The notes under the pieces: model-generated | Told to the model about the DNA's origin: nothing | The model's input: only the letters and a program-made list of their open reading frames with translations | Databases searched by the model: none | DNA from: Entophlyctis helioformis | Lineage: Eukaryota > Chytridiomycota > Chytridiomycetes > Chytridiales > Chytriomycetaceae | DNA length: 64,000 nucleotides | Reading direction: 5' to 3' | Assembly: GCA_025526915.1 (NCBI GenBank) | Contig: JAHLKH010000105.1 | Location: 1-64,000, forward strand | Shown here: positions 1 through 12,753 of the stretch, in pieces | Layout: every line of letters begins with the position of its first letter | Numbering within the stretch: position 1 is the stretch's first letter | Position numbers and translations under genes: made by a program

Positions 1-1918
1 TTCCCCGACCCGTCCCCATCGCCCTCCCCTCCTCCTCACCACCCTCCCCACCAACCGCACTACCTCCCGCCGCAACACCAGCCGCAACACCAGCCGCACC
101 ACCAACCCCAACAACATCAACCGCCTCCCCTCGACGCTCCCGAGTACGCCATCATCGTCAGCAACTGCTCGCCCATGACCGTCGCCAACTTCCACGCCAT
201 CCTTGCCCAGATCCTCCCCGAGCGTCTGCGCACTGGAAACGCCATCCAAGTCAAGTTCCACTGCAAGCCATTCCGCAGCATCTACCGCGTACGCCCCGTC
301 CTCCACCTCGATGAGATCTTCAAGTACATGCGGCAAGCCTCTTCCCGCATGCGCTGGTCGGTTTTCCGTCGTGTGCACCTTGCTGTTCCTCCTCGCGCTG
401 CCCCTGCTGCTGCTGCGGTTGGTGCCGCGTTGCCTGCCGCTGGCGCGTCCCGCCTGATCTTCTCTTGGAACATCAACGGTGGCCTTGGGAAGAGGCCTGA
501 GCTGCGTTCCATCCTCCGCTCTGTCAACCCCATGATCTTTGCTCTACAGGAAACCAACTTTGTGACGGGCGCGTTTCCCTTCACGGTCCCTGGTTACCAC
601 GTGCTGCACCACCCCGCCACCGGCCCCAACATCCGCGGCCTCGCGCTCGGCTTCCCCTCGCATCTGGCTGCTTCGGAAGTCAGAGGCGTCCCTGGATCGC
701 TCATCCTCGCCCGCGCCCCCAACCTGACACCTGGCTGTGTCTGGCTCGTCGGCTCGGTCTACGTCGGTCACTCTGAGCGTCCCGCCACGTTCAACGCCAT
801 CCGCGATGCCCTCAATCACGCCATGCAGCACGACCGCCCGGTCATCATCGGTGGTGACTGGAACACGACCAAGCAGATGCTCCGTCGCCGCATCGCAGGC
901 TGGGGCCTGGGTCTGCGCGTCATGCAGTTCTCTGGCAGCCCTGCCACGCGCCATGGCTTCAGACAAGGCGCCAGATGGTCCTCCATTGATCACTTTGTGG
1001 TTAACGATGCTGCCCTTGCCCTGCTCTGCAGCACCCGTGTGGACAGGAACCACGACTGCTCCGACCACTGGCCGATCCGCACCCGCCTCCGTGCTGCTCC
1101 TCTGCCCGTTCCCGAGGCGCCCGCCCGCATCCATCCAGCTCTCTGCAAGGCGCGCGAGGTTGCCATCGCGACGCACAACTACTGGCAGCCCCTGGCGGAT
1201 CTGCCCGAGGACACCGACATCAACACGCTCACCAACGCCTTTGTCGAGACGGCCCAGAGAGTCGCCGACGACACTCAGGTCCGCCAGCCAGCTAACGCAC
1301 CTGCCTTCCACCGCAAGCTCAGGCCGGCCACCGTCCGAGCCCTGCAAGCTCGCCATGTCGCCTACAACACCTGGCGTGCGCTCGCCGAGGATCGCCACGC
1401 TGACCCTGCGGCCGTCGCCACGGCACTCGACGCCTTTCGCGATGCCAAGCGGGCAGCCAGGACGCTCTCCAGGCAGGACGACACTGCTGCCTGGCGCAAG
1501 CACACGGCTAACCTCTCCGAGATGTTTGCCGACTCTCGCGTGGGGGCGGCCTGGGCCAGGATCCGCTTCATGGCCAAGGGCGGCGCTCGCTCGTCTGCCA
1601 TCACGTCGCCCATCCGCCGGTCAGGCACCGATCTGATCAGCTACGAGCCTGACGACATCTGCGCTGTGTGGCATGACCACTACAGAGACCTTGCCAGCGC
1701 TGCCCAATCCAACAGCCTCAACCGCGACCACTGGGAGCGGCTGGGTGCGACCCTGCAGCCTCCGTCCCGCGTGGTCAGACGCCACGTCGAGGAGGCTGAT
1801 GCCCCGCTCGACTGGGACGAGATCAGCGCGACTCTGCGCAAGATGCAGGCCCGCAAGGCGCCAGGCGACGACAGCCTGCCAGCAGCGTTCTTCAAGACCA
1901 TGCTGTACGAGCCGCCTC

Positions 1919-1975
<57 letters not shown>

Positions 1976-4230
1976 CGCCCCAGCCTCTCCCGACTCTCCA
2001 AGAGTACCTGCAGCAGCCACCACCACCAGCTGACCCTCCCCCCAATCCTGCTGCCGCCGCCTTGCTCCGTGTGTGCAATGCCATCTTCCTGCAGGCAAAG
2101 ATCCCCGACCGCTGGACCTCGTCCACCATCGTCTCCATTCCCAAGAAGGGCGACCCACTCGACCCCAATGACCACCGCGGCATCTCGCTGATCAACACCG
2201 GCCTCAAGATCGTGTCCAAGATCGTCGCTGCTCGCCTCAACGATCTCGTCGAAGCCAACGACCTGCTGGTGCACGAACAAGCAGGTTTCCGCCGCCGCGA
2301 GGAGTGCCCCGCTCAGATCTGTGCGCTCATCGACATCATCCAGCGTCGCCGTGCAGTGGGCCTGCCCACCTATGCTGCCTTTGTTGACCTGCGCAAGGCG
2401 TTTGACACTGTGCCCTTCGAGGCCCTGCTCTGGAAGCTGGAACGGCTGCAGATCCCTCCGCGCATGCTTGCTTACCTGCGTGCTCTCTACACCAACCCCA
2501 CAGCCCGTGCTCGCGCGGGCGCGTCGCTCTCAGAGTCCTTCCCGGTCGAGCGCGGCGTCCGCCAAGGCTGCCCTCTCAGCCCGATCCTGTTCAACCTCTT
2601 CATCAACGACATCCTCGACGGCGTCCCCGAGATCCACATCCCAGGCGTCGACCAAGCTGGCAACGGCCGAAACAAGATGATCCGCGGCTTGCTCTTTGCA
2701 GACGACCTTGTCCTGCTGTGCGAGTCGCCCGCTGCTCTCACCGCTGCCCTCACCTTGGTCGTCGACTGGGCCAAGAGATGGGAGATGTCCTTTGGCGTGT
2801 CCAAGTGCGCCATCCTCCGCTTTGCCTTTGATGATGATCGCCCTGATGACCCTCTTGACCCCGATGACCCTCCCGACCCCGATGCCCCTCGCCCTCGCCC
2901 TCCCCGTGCCCGTGGCCGTGGCCGTCCCCTCCCTGCCCATCCTGCCCCTCCAGCCCCGCTCTTCACCATTGACGGCATCCAGGTGCCGATCAAGCACGAG
3001 TACGTCTACCTCGGCGTCACCATCGACGACAAGCTCACGTTCAAGCCGTGGATCAACGCCAAGGCCAAGTCGCTCCGCAACGCGGTCGCCTCGCTGCACC
3101 CGGTCATCACCAACACCAAGCTGCCCATCCACGTCCGGCTGCGTGTCTTCAAGGCATCGGCCCTCGGCGTCGCCGGCTACGGCCTCGAGGCTGTCGGCTC
3201 CAAGCGCACGCTCCTCAACCCGCTGCAAACCATCATCAACAACGGCGTCCGTCTGATCTGCAAGGCTCCTCGCTCGGTTCCCGTCGCCCCGCTGCTCATC
3301 GAAACAAGCGTCTTCAGTGTCGATGCCCGCGCCGTCGATGCTCGTCTCCGTCTGTCCCGCAAGGCCCGCTCGCTCCGCACCCCGCTCGCCCTCCTCTCCC
3401 AGCACCACAACACCGAATTCACCGCCCGTCGCCATTACTGGACTCGTGTTTCTCGCCTCCTGTTCAACCGTCTCCACCTCTCCGACTTTGCTCCTCCTGT
3501 TGCCCGTAACGACCCCCTCCCCACCTTCTCCATCCTCGACCGCACCAACCTCCGTATTGCCCGTACCAGTCTGCTCTCCCCCAAGTCCGATCTTGCCACC
3601 GCCTTCTTTGCCCGCCAGTTCACAGACATCAGCTTCGCCAACTCCCCTTGCTTCGGCTACGACCTTGCCGATGGCGTCCGCACTCTGCTGCTCGCCCGGA
3701 TCGACGGCCTGTGGACGCTCAAGTTCGCCCTCCGCCTCAACCTCCTCGCCGCCAACCACCCCTTCACCGACGGCTGCTGCATCCTCTGCAACCAGAGCCT
3801 GAACGGCACCCACGAGTGGGCTCACTTTGTCGTCAGCTGCACCGGCCTCGCCATCCAACGCGACAACGCCAACCTCGCCCCATTCATTGCCCAGATCTCG
3901 GAAGCCATCGAACACAAACTCCCCGAATCCAACGATCCCGCCGCTCTCGCCGCTCTCGGCTATGACGACGATCTTCTGGCTACGTTTAGGACCATCCGAG
4001 TATCTACAAGAATCGACCAAGTGTACATAACGCTCCTCGGCGGAGGAGTTCTATCCGGTGTTGCGGACATCACAGAGTCTTGGCTCTGTGGTGACCGGCA
4101 ACAAGTCAATGCACCTGGAGACGTGCGTCCACTCGCCTCGCGAATGTGCGCATTTCTTCAGGCGGCCCATGGTGTGTTCCAGCGTACTTTATGGATACAT
4201 CACCGTGGACGTGTCGGACCAGGGGGATGA
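1..4230 (+). CDS. Non-LTR (LINE-type) retrotransposon ORF2: endonuclease plus reverse transcriptase, 5' end outside window
   Basis: The frame is open from base 1 to the stop at 4230; the first ATG in the window is at 175, so the true start is probably upstream. Counting from 175, an apurinic-type endonuclease/exonuclease/phosphatase domain spans about residues 93-300, with WNINGG, QETN, GGDWN (about 225) and SDHWP (about 295). A reverse transcriptase follows at about 640-890: FVDLRKAFD near 735, GVRQGCPLSPILF, and the catalytic FADD near 840. A CCILC...H...C cluster near 1201 looks like a C-terminal zinc knuckle. No RNase H domain was seen. The family copies its RNA into a nicked genomic target (target-primed reverse transcription). 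Odd feature: 18 glutamines plus a Pro-rich stretch (about residues 582-625) lie just before the conserved RT block. There is no internal stop, so the element may be recent. The clade is not assigned. Confidence 0.93.
1..4230 (+). mobile_element. 3' portion of a LINE-type retrotransposon
   Basis: The extent is given by the endonuclease-RT reading frame. Neither the 5' end nor a poly(A) or target-site duplication marking the 3' end could be recognised, so the element may extend some way beyond 4230. Confidence 0.8.
1921..1974 (+). repeat. CAG/CAA tract (18 codons, poly-Gln) inside the retrotransposon ORF
   Basis: Uninterrupted CAG repeat ending CAA CAG CAG, in frame with the RT ORF and followed by Pro/Gln-rich codons. 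It sits between the endonuclease and the RT core, where families of this kind normally have no glutamine run. Confidence 0.97.
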
Positions 4231-5312
4231 CATAACTGAGGGATCTACGCACGGCCTAAAGCTCGAAAGGGTATGGCATCTAGTGTCTTGGGGACTGGGA
4301 ATCTTCTTGGAATGAACTTTGGCATCACCTAAAAATGTCGCTGCTTCTGCCACCCTCTGGCACTCTCCAGCCAGCCGTCCGTGCCCTGATATCTTGCTTG
4401 TCTGACGTTTCATGCCCTTCAACAAACAGTCGACACAATGAATGTCATCGCAACAACCACAACAACAACTGCCGCTGCTGCCTCTGTCGCCCTTGTGCCA
4501 AACTGCATTCCATTGGACGCGGCTCCCGCACTTTCTGTCAAGGTTGCTCATCCTCTGCGACACTGCATCGACTGCGCCATCACTCCTTGCCTGGCTGCAG
4601 CCTGATCGTTCTGCCAGTGCAGCCATTCAAGATATCCCCATCCAAGCCGGCAGCCGTGGCATCCCTCTCAACTCTGGCCAGCTCGGTGTTCCAACAGACG
4701 CTCAGTGCCACGATCAGCAAGGCATAGCGTCATGCCATTCCTGTGGTACACCAAGCCAACCTGACGCTGTTGCCATTGAACATCGCCACGCGACGTGTCT
4801 TTGGTGCCTGCTGGCCAGCATTGATGCCACGATCAAGCTGTTTGGCTGGACTTTTGTGTCTGCGTATCTTGCCATGTATGCAGCCATACAGGACACGCTC
4901 GACGCCCTCAACTAGCTGCTGACTGCAACCAGCAGTGCTCAGGCACCATCAGACGCGATGGATGTGGCAGCGTTTGCATGGCCACCTTGCCAACTTTGCC
5001 AGACTGCATGCCGAGCGCCAATCCCGTCCAAGGCATCACTCACAATGTTGCCATGTGCAATGCGCACACAGGCGAGTCTGTGCGATTCTTGACCGACACA
5101 GCCAGGCACGCACTGCCGCATCCCTTGATCGCATCCCCAAGGCTGCTCGCTAAACTTGCATGAATGCAGCGCCTTGGAGACCCTGCCGTCTATGCAGCCT
5201 TTTCCGCATGGCTCTTGCCCGACAGCAGCAGGAGCAGCAGCAGCAGCCCGCCAACTTGCCTCGACAAACGTGAACGAGCGCGTTGAGGAGCAGCCGGCAG
5301 CACGCAGCCAGC
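4231..5312. other. Stretch with no confident gene between the retrotransposon and MED13
   Basis: There are only short open frames. The most gene-like is 4438-4605 (+): 55 residues starting MNVIATTTTTTAAAA, with two cysteine pairs (HCIDC and a later PC). A different frame ends at 4915 with a hydrophobic stretch (LFGWTFVSAYLAMYAA). These could be exons of a small spliced gene or remnants; no family was recognised. 5220-5245 is a short GCA/CAG-rich run. Confidence 0.4.
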
Positions 5313-8300
5313 ATGGATGAGAGCGACCTGGCCAACATTCTGTGTGTGGTGAGTGCACGGCCGACAGCCCGCCCGCCGAGGCAGCACCGTCCAGCGTCTA
5401 GCATGGCCTTGCATGGCCTTGCGCGACCATCTGCTCACACACCCCCGCTGCCCAACGGACGGCGTCCAACAGCAAAGCGTGCAGGCGGTCGCATACAAGG
5501 TGCTCGTGCCTGCGTCAACTCCGTCGGCAGCCACAACACCAGCAACAGCAGCAGCAGCAACAACGGCACTGGCGCACCGCCAGTCGCTCTATACCCGCAC
5601 CAGACCATCGCTCATCCGCAGCACGCCGCTGCTGCGGGAGTACGACAGAGCCCTGGATGCCGGCTATCCGGCGGTCTGGCGGCTCGTCCCGCATGCCGAG
5701 CACCAACATCCGCCACATCTAGACCGGCACGGCTCCGACACATGCCTGCGGGCAGCGCTGCTGCAGCCCGCCACCACAACCATCGACCTCGCATCTGCGC
5801 AGCTGTGGGTGTTCTCGTGGAGCACCGGGCTGCGGCCCTTGGCTGCCTTCCATCCCGCATCTACATCGCTTGCCGAGTCCCGCTCGGGCGAGTTCTCGTC
5901 TGCGTGCATCGTCGAGTCCGCGTCGTCGCCCACAGGCAGCATCGAACTGCAGGCCGACGGTGCAGAGCCCAGAGAGGCCTATGCTCTGTTCCAGCAGGCT
6001 GTGCAGAACCTGTTCGAGAGGTCTGTTCTGGATCTGGGGCTCGGTGCGATGCATCCGGCCGATGGTGCTGACACGATCCGTCACAGGAAACTCGCTGCTC
6101 GTGGCTTCACGCGCTTGGGCTGCTTCTTTGTTGCAGCCCATCAGAGCGAGCCGACCCTGCTGTCAAGGCAAGCATCTGGCCAAGCCATGGACCGTGTGCG
6201 ATTGTAAAGAGGCAAACCAGCTGACATGCGCTCTCTGGGCCGAATGACAGACAGGCGAACAGCATCGATGCTCTGCGACTGTTTGTCTTCTTTGCGTTCG
6301 ACAAGCTAGTCTTTCAGCCCTCGCTCACTGCTCTCGGCCTTGATCGCCTTTCGCTGGATTGGATAGAGGCGCATGCTGCCATGGCCGAGCCTGTACCTAT
6401 CTTTATTGCTCCGCACGGCCTGAGCGGGTCTCTTGTTCCGTCATTGTGCATGCATCGCGATCGCCTGTCGCAACTTTCAAAGGCACCCATACTCGTTACA
6501 GTCTCCATCGCGCGGCAAGATACCAGTTACGAGACGCAAACCACAGCTGACACCGATTCCTCCGCCATAGTCACCGTACAAGTTCCAATCTCGGCCGTGT
6601 TTGTCCCAGCTGCCATCCCACACCAGCGGCCGATTCAAGATGTGATCGAGACGCAAGCCAAGAGTAGCAAGACGCGCGCTCGACGAGCCACGTCACGCAA
6701 GTCGGCTGCAGCCGTCGCTCATCTCGCCAAGCAGTCGGCACAGCATATCAAGCTGCTAGACACCGTGCTGTCACAGATTGGCGAGCACGACAGTATCTAC
6801 AACGACCTAGATGCTGCGGATGAAGACGCCGCCAGTCCGCCGGCTGTCCAAGGCGAGGCTGGACCATTTGCACCGGGAGGAACTGCGGCATTGTCATCTG
6901 CTGCTGGTGCTGGATCATCGGCGGCCGGATATGGATCCGTGTCCATGGCCCCGTCCGCGTCGCAGTCGTCGTCGACTGTTTCAGGAGTCGGAGCAAGCGT
7001 CTCGTTTACATCGAATGGCAATCTGCCTGGCACGCCGTCTGCCTCACAGTCTGCTCCAACGCCAGACCGATCCAAGGATACCAAAGACGCCAAAGACACC
7101 AAGGGCAAACCAAAGGATGCCAAGGACATTGGCAAGAAGGACGCGCTTTCAGCTCCAAAACCAGCCGCTGCCATGATGGCCAGCTCTCCCAGCGTCAAGC
7201 CAGACCTCGACATGGAAATGGACCTCTCGCTCAACAACCTTGGCGATCTCGGCAACCTGGGCAGCCTGGGCGATCTCAACCTTGATGAGGTTGCTGACGA
7301 CGACTTTGACTTTTTTGAGACCAAGAGCAAGCCCGCGCCGAAACCCATACCCAAGGCAGCCAGTATGCAAGCCGCAGCTCCCTCTGTACTCCCTTCCCAG
7401 GCAGCACCAGGCGGTGTTGCGTCAGCAAGCATGCTTGGGCTATCTGGGTTCAGTACGAGTGCAGGGGGCCTTAACGCAGCCCTGGGCGGTTCGGCCTCTT
7501 ATGCCACGTACAACGATCCACATACGGTCGCGCCATCTCCGGCAGCGGCACCCACGCCAGGCTCATCTCACAACCATCCATTCTCGCCGCCGTTTTTCAA
7601 CGTGGTGCAGACGCCACATGCCGACCCTACATCGCCGGCGTTTGCTGCAAGTCCAGGCCGCAGTGCCATGGATGCCATGTCACCACCAGCCGCGTCGCCG
7701 GCCCCCATGCCGTTTGGATCGCCCTCGTACGGCATGATTGACTTGGTTCACTCAGCACACCAGTCTCCTGCACCTGGCACCTATGTGCCTCCATCACCAG
7801 CAAAGCTGTCTGGCATGTCCATGGCATCGCCTGCACTCGCCCATTCGTCACTCGGAGGCGACAAGAGCGGACGTGCCAGCTCCAGTTCAAGTCTGCACAG
7901 CAACGATGGCGCATTGGAGGGCAATGTTGGCCAGGACGCGTCTGGTGCCATGGATATTGACGACGAACTGGAGACGGACCAGCAGCCCCAGCAACACAAT
8001 CACCAAGACATGCGACAGCGGCGCCAGAGCACCGACCAGCCCGAGGCGCAACAGCCGTTTATTGTCCATGCACAGGTTGTCGAGGTGTTTGTATCCGACG
8101 AGCATGTGCTGGCCGAACGCTCGACGGAGAAGGAGAAGATTGTGCCAACGGCGTGGCTGCCGTTCAGTCTTGTGAGCAGCAGCGACCAGTCGGCACTGGC
8201 GTCTGTTTCCAGCGCTGATGGCAGCATGGTTCGGGACAAGCACGGCGAGCGGTATGGCGGGCTGCATTCACGATGGCAGTACAGCCCATCTGAGCATGGT

Positions 8301-11199
8301 CGGGTTGGCAAGCACGCATCGGCATTCGTGACACCGTCCGTCCACTTGGAGCACGCCGATCAGCCACGACAGCAACCACCGGTAACAGACAGTCTGGCAC
8401 GGTCGGCGACAGTTGGACGGATAGAACAAGTCTCGCAACTTGATCCCGAGGCCATGGCGTGTCTGCCCGTACCAGCGGATGTCTCGCTGATGGCATTTAC
8501 ACCCGATGGCGGTCTTGCACGAGTGCCGCGTATCTTTGAGGTACTAAGCAACGAGGCTGCGATCACCGCCGCGTCAGGAGCGACCGAAACAGACGCGATT
8601 GTTCTCGAGACCGCTGCGGCTGACCCACGGCCCAAGAGCCGCGCAGGCGCTGGACACTCGAAATGGACATGGCGGGTGCGACACTCTCAAGGACGGCGGG
8701 CACCGCTCCTCGTCTTCTCGCAGCCAACCCGCCAGTGCATGCCCAAGCTCATTGATGCGGTCCGCACCATTCTTGCGGAAGACGGCATTGTGGATCCGAT
8801 GGCGAGTTCAGGGTCGCTGGCGACTGATGGATCTGTTTCCTCGCTCGGCTCTGCATCTGCGGGCGAGGTGCCCGCCAAGCAGAGCGTCAGGGGGCCACTC
8901 AATCTGACGGAATTACACGACCTGCAAAGTAAGACTGCCGAGTTGTGTGTGTGTGTAGCGAGCCAAGAGGCACAACTGACACCGAGTGGCTCCAGATTCA
9001 GACAAGGCGTTTGCCAAGTTTGGCACGCTGCAGTTGCGCAAGAAGAAGCGGGCAGCCGATCCGGTGATTGAGACGCTCCCGGCACCGACCGTGCTGTTCC
9101 GGCACGACGGCGCGCTCATGGCTGCGTCGGCGCTGTCGCTACGGTTCTGGACCAAGTTGCACATGGAGCCCGTGTCTGGACGCAAGCGCCTTGGATGGGT
9201 CGCGCTGGTAGGCTCGACGGGCGACGGCAGTGACGGAAGCGACGGCGTATCAGGGGTGCGGTCGGGCGATGGATGACAGAGTTTGAACAGCAATGGGCTG
9301 TCTGCCGTCTGGGCGATGCGCGTGTGTACGGCGAGACTGGGCAGAGCGTGGTGTCTGTGGCGTTGGCTGCTGGCAGGAGTCTGGGTCGAGCGTCTGGGTC
9401 TCCGCGGAGCGTTGATGGCGTTGTCGGGGAAGCGGTCGCAGCAGCGATTCGCGGCGGTACTCTTGATCGTGTTTCGCAGTTTGTAAAGGACGCGGCAACG
9501 GGAGGACGTGGCCGGTCTGACACCGACTTTAGCCATATCGGGCTGTTTGTGTTTGTGCCGTTTGGTGCAGATGGCGACGTGGGCGGGATGCACGACCCGC
9601 TGCATGCGCGCAGTCAAGGGGAGTCGGACAAGTGGACGCGTGTTCAGCGCAAGGCTCTCCGCGCTGTTGCTGCGCACACGGGATTGCCCCTGTACCTCGT
9701 GTCTGCACTCGTTGTTGTGTACGTTGTGCCGCTCTGTGATGGGTACGGGCTGCTCTCTCCGCCCGTTGTGCGCCAGACGGTGTGTCTCGAACTGTATTCG
9801 CGGTGCATGCATCTCGTCGTTCAGGCAGACCGGCCGCCCATGATTGTACCAGCACCTGCTGTTATCATTGACGACGGCCGCGACGGGCGGGCCGCCTATC
9901 TCCAGTGGGGCGAGGTGCCTGCATCTGTTGGCGCAGGCGGACGGAACGGCGTGACGAACGAGCGGGTGTTGGTTGAGCCCGACCGGGTCGTGCATGTCGT
10001 GTACGAGGCGGAAGGGCAAGAGCCGTATGTTCGTGTGCGCGTTGCGTGGAGCGATCATCGTGGCGAGATGAGCGATACCGGGATTGTCAATCCGCGGGAC
10101 ATTGCACAAGGACGCGGTGGGACGACACGAGTGACGCGGCGCGATGTGTTTGTCGAGATGCTCGACATGGTTGCTCGGTCGTTTGGTACCGGCGGGTTCA
10201 TGCTTCGGGTCGTTGTGCACTGTTTAGGCGAGATTGGCCGGACAGAGACCGATGGTCAGTAGCTGGCCTGTGTGTGGCTGGCTCGGGCTGGACTGGCTGG
10301 TATGCTGACACGAGTTTATTGATCATACAGATTGGGTCGGGGCGATCGGCGACGTGGCTGGACGGACAGCTGGCGCGGCGATGGACGCCATGGACACAAC
10401 GCCAGACGCTGCTGGCAGGCCGCAGACGCAGCCGTGTGCCATCCGGTCCGTGTCGGTGTGCTGCATCTCGACGGCAGGCGCTCTGCAATGCTTCCGGCAC
10501 TGGTCCACGGGCTCGTTCAACAGCTCGTTGCCCGCCGCGACAGGGCAGGGCATGTCGCCGCCGTCTGTCTTGCACTCGCCGGCGTCGCATCCACTGCCGC
10601 TTGTTGGCATGCCGTCTCCAGCACGTAGCGGCGGACCGGCCGACGACTCGACATGGGCCGAGGAGACGGTGACTGTTGCGTACGGGCTGGTGCACCACCG
10701 CGTGCCGCTGGTTTCGAGCGGAGCCTATCTCCCGCTTGCTACTGGCTGGATCATCAGGGGCGACCAGAGTCTCAGGGTGTCGCTGGTCGTGCACGAGAGC
10801 GCGGTCGGTGGGGAGGCCGCTGTCGTGCCCGGGAGCGCGGCAGGGCCTGCGGGGTGGAGCGGGTTACCGACGGCCTATGCAGCGTGGGATGCGACAGCAG
10901 CCACACCTGCAGCGGGAAATTCCGCTTCTGTTGTTGTGACGGTGGCGTCTGTGCTGGGATCGAATGCGGCGAACGCGAATGTGGCGAATGCGGCTGCACC
11001 TGCGGCGGCCGTTGAGCCTCGGCACGCCGCAGTCGTCAAGGATGTCGTGCGGCAGCTGCATGGCCTGGACGCAGTCGGGCGGCTCCGAGTCACATGCTGC
11101 AATAAAAGCAACCGACCGTGCTGTTCTGTGTCCGCTCCAGGGAGGCTGATCGGCCGAAAGCGCGGCGACAACCCCCGCTCTGTGTGCCACCGGCCATAA
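5313..11199 (+). CDS. MED13: Mediator complex subunit 13 (MED13/SSN2-like), six exons
   Basis: MED13 belongs to the CDK8 kinase module, which reversibly blocks Mediator-RNA polymerase II contact. Proposed exons are 5313-5348, 5473-6203, 6263-8928, 8996-9229, 9280-10254 and 10331-11199; all phases agree and give about 1836 residues. The first exon encodes MDESDLANILCV. The N-terminal MED13 signature appears as LWVFSWSTG, then LFVFFAFDKLVFQPSL and PIFIAPHGLSGSLVP. The middle is low-complexity Ser/Pro/Ala with DAKDTKGK repeats. The C-terminal PIWI/MID-like block is conserved: LHMEPVSGRKRLGWVAL, CRLGDARVYGETG, LYLVSALVVVYVVPL, MLRVVVHCLGEIGRTE, and finally VHHRVPLVSSGAYLPLATGW. The acceptor at 8996 could be 9002, and the intron near 9208-9290 has alternative sites. 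An AATAAA lies inside the last 100 nt of the frame, so the true stop may be earlier or the last exon may be shifted. Confidence 0.82.
11101..11106 (+). terminator. AATAAA, candidate MED13 polyadenylation signal
   Basis: Canonical hexamer after the conserved C-terminal block of MED13, but still within the open frame that ends at 11199. Either it is fortuitous or the last codons are misassigned. Confidence 0.35.
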
Positions 11200-11366
11200 A
11201 CGCGCCACCACACAAACACGCTGAAACAGGGGCACGAGAAAGCACCGCGCATCTGTGCACCACCATAAATGCTCTGGCACCCCCTCGCACGTTCAACGGC
11301 AACCGCCTAGCTGCACACTTGTTCATTCTGTACACCACATCCCCAGGCACATACAACTCTTCCTCA

Positions 11367-12647
11367 ATGATCACTGCCATCCTCGTCGCCGCTCTTGCTA
11401 TTGCGGCTCCCGTCCAGGCCCGTTTCGGCCAGCAGAACCCGCCCGCACAGGGCCAGGTGCAGAACGCCGTTGGCGGCTCGCTCGCCGGCCAGGTACCGTC
11501 TGCGCTCCTCGGAGGCGCCGACCCCTGCCTCAAGCTGTCGCTCGCCGACCAAATCGCTGCCGCCAAGCCCGGTGATGCCGCCGCCCTCGCCGCCGCACGC
11601 GCCGTCGTCCACACCGAGGCCAACTTCAACCCCTTCACCCCTGGCGCGCTGCCCAAGTTCTGTGGCGACGCGGCGCTCCCCAAGACGCCCGAGCTCCGCG
11701 GCATCCTCGCCCTCGTGTCTGACGAAGGCGTCCCCGCGTTTGGCAAGAACGGCGGTCTGACTGCGGCGGCCATCAACGCCATTGCCGCCAAGTCCCTGAC
11801 CACGCCGATCGCCAACAACGCCGGCAAGTCAGTTGCCCAGCTGTTTGCCGACCAAGGCTTCAAGGACTTTGTCGGTGCCGACAAGCTCAATGTTGCCGCT
11901 GGTGGCGCCGCTCCTCCTCCTGCTCCCCCTGCTACTCCTCCGGCCGCTGCTGGCGACAACAAGCCCACGGCGACTGGCGGCGATGCGGTGCAGACGGTCA
12001 CGGTCACGGTCACGCCTGCTGCGACCGACTGCCCGGCTGTCGTGACGGCCACCAAGGTCATGACCATCACCGTGTCGCGCGTCGCCGAGGCCACCGAGTG
12101 CGCTGCACTTTCTGCTGACGCCGCGACTGGTGCGACTGGCGGCAACGCTGACGACAAGAAGGCTGACGACAAGAAGGTTGACGACAACGCTGGTGCAGAT
12201 GCCGCGACCGGTGCGACTGCCAACGCTGGCAACAAGGGCACCGGCAACAAGGGCACCGGCAACAAAGGCACCGGCAACAAGGGCAACGGCAACAAGGGTG
12301 GCATGGGTGGCGGTAATGCCAACAACAACGGCAACAAGGGCACCGGTAATGCTGGCGCGACTGCCAACGCTGGTAACAATGACAACAAGGGCAACGGCAA
12401 CAAGGGCGGCATGGGCATGGGCGGTGGTAACGCCAACAACAACGGCAACGGTAACAAGGGCAAGGGCAACGGCAACAAGGGCAAGAACGACAAGAACACT
12501 GGCAACATCCAGGGTGGCGCGACTGGCGCGACTGGCGCAACCGGCGCGACTGGTGCGGATGCCGGTGCTACCGGTAACGGCAACGGCAACGGTGTTGTCG
12601 CCCAGCTCAAGGCGCTTCTGGGCCAGATGCTCACGATCCTCGGCTAA
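11367..12647 (+). CDS. Secreted protein with Gly/Asn/Lys repeat tail, function unknown
   Basis: Single exon of 426 residues. The start at 11367 was chosen because it begins a clear signal peptide (MITAILVAALAIAAPVQA, then RFGQQN); in-frame codons upstream look like leader sequence. Residues about 20-190 form a conserved-looking globular part with two cysteines (DPCLKL and PKFCGD). After a Pro/Ala linker, TVTVTVTPAATDC near 210 resembles Thr-rich fungal wall-protein segments. From about 287 to 378 the chain is built of GNKGTGNKG and GGNANNNGNKG units, then GATGATGATGA collagen-like triplets. It is probably secreted and possibly wall- or matrix-associated; I do not recognise the family. The gene is convergent with TDP1, with only 106 bp between the two stops. 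Confidence 0.8.
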   Translation: MITAILVAALAIAAPVQARFGQQNPPAQGQVQNAVGGSLAGQVPSALLGGADPCLKLSLADQIAAAKPGDAAALAAARAVVHTEANFNPFTPGALPKFCGDAALPKTPELRGILALVSDEGVPAFGKNGGLTAAAINAIAAKSLTTPIANNAGKSVAQLFADQGFKDFVGADKLNVAAGGAAPPPAPPATPPAAAGDNKPTATGGDAVQTVTVTVTPAATDCPAVVTATKVMTITVSRVAEATECAALSADAATGATGGNADDKKADDKKVDDNAGADAATGATANAGNKGTGNKGTGNKGTGNKGNGNKGGMGGGNANNNGNKGTGNAGATANAGNNDNKGNGNKGGMGMGGGNANNNGNGNKGKGNGNKGKNDKNTGNIQGGATGATGATGATGADAGATGNGNGNGVVAQLKALLGQMLTILG

Positions 12648-12753
12648 ACGCCACTGCTACCCTCCAGCCGTCACCGGCCTCTGATACTTTTCTTGTGCAA
12701 TCACCGAAAAATGAACACTATGAACCATACGGTTTGTGTGTGTATGATTTGTA

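Noticed and set aside
2530..4020. Long open frame antisense to the reverse transcriptase (496 residues)
   Set aside because: Composition is Gly/Val/Glu-rich mirror of GC-rich codons; the sense frame carries all RT motifs.
4438..4915. Small cysteine-containing protein gene
   Set aside because: Blocks fall in three frames without a consistent splice solution or known family; left as an unannotated stretch.
12229..12500. CRISPR-like array
   Set aside because: The regular units are in-frame GNKG codons within a secreted protein, with no conserved repeat/unique spacer pattern.
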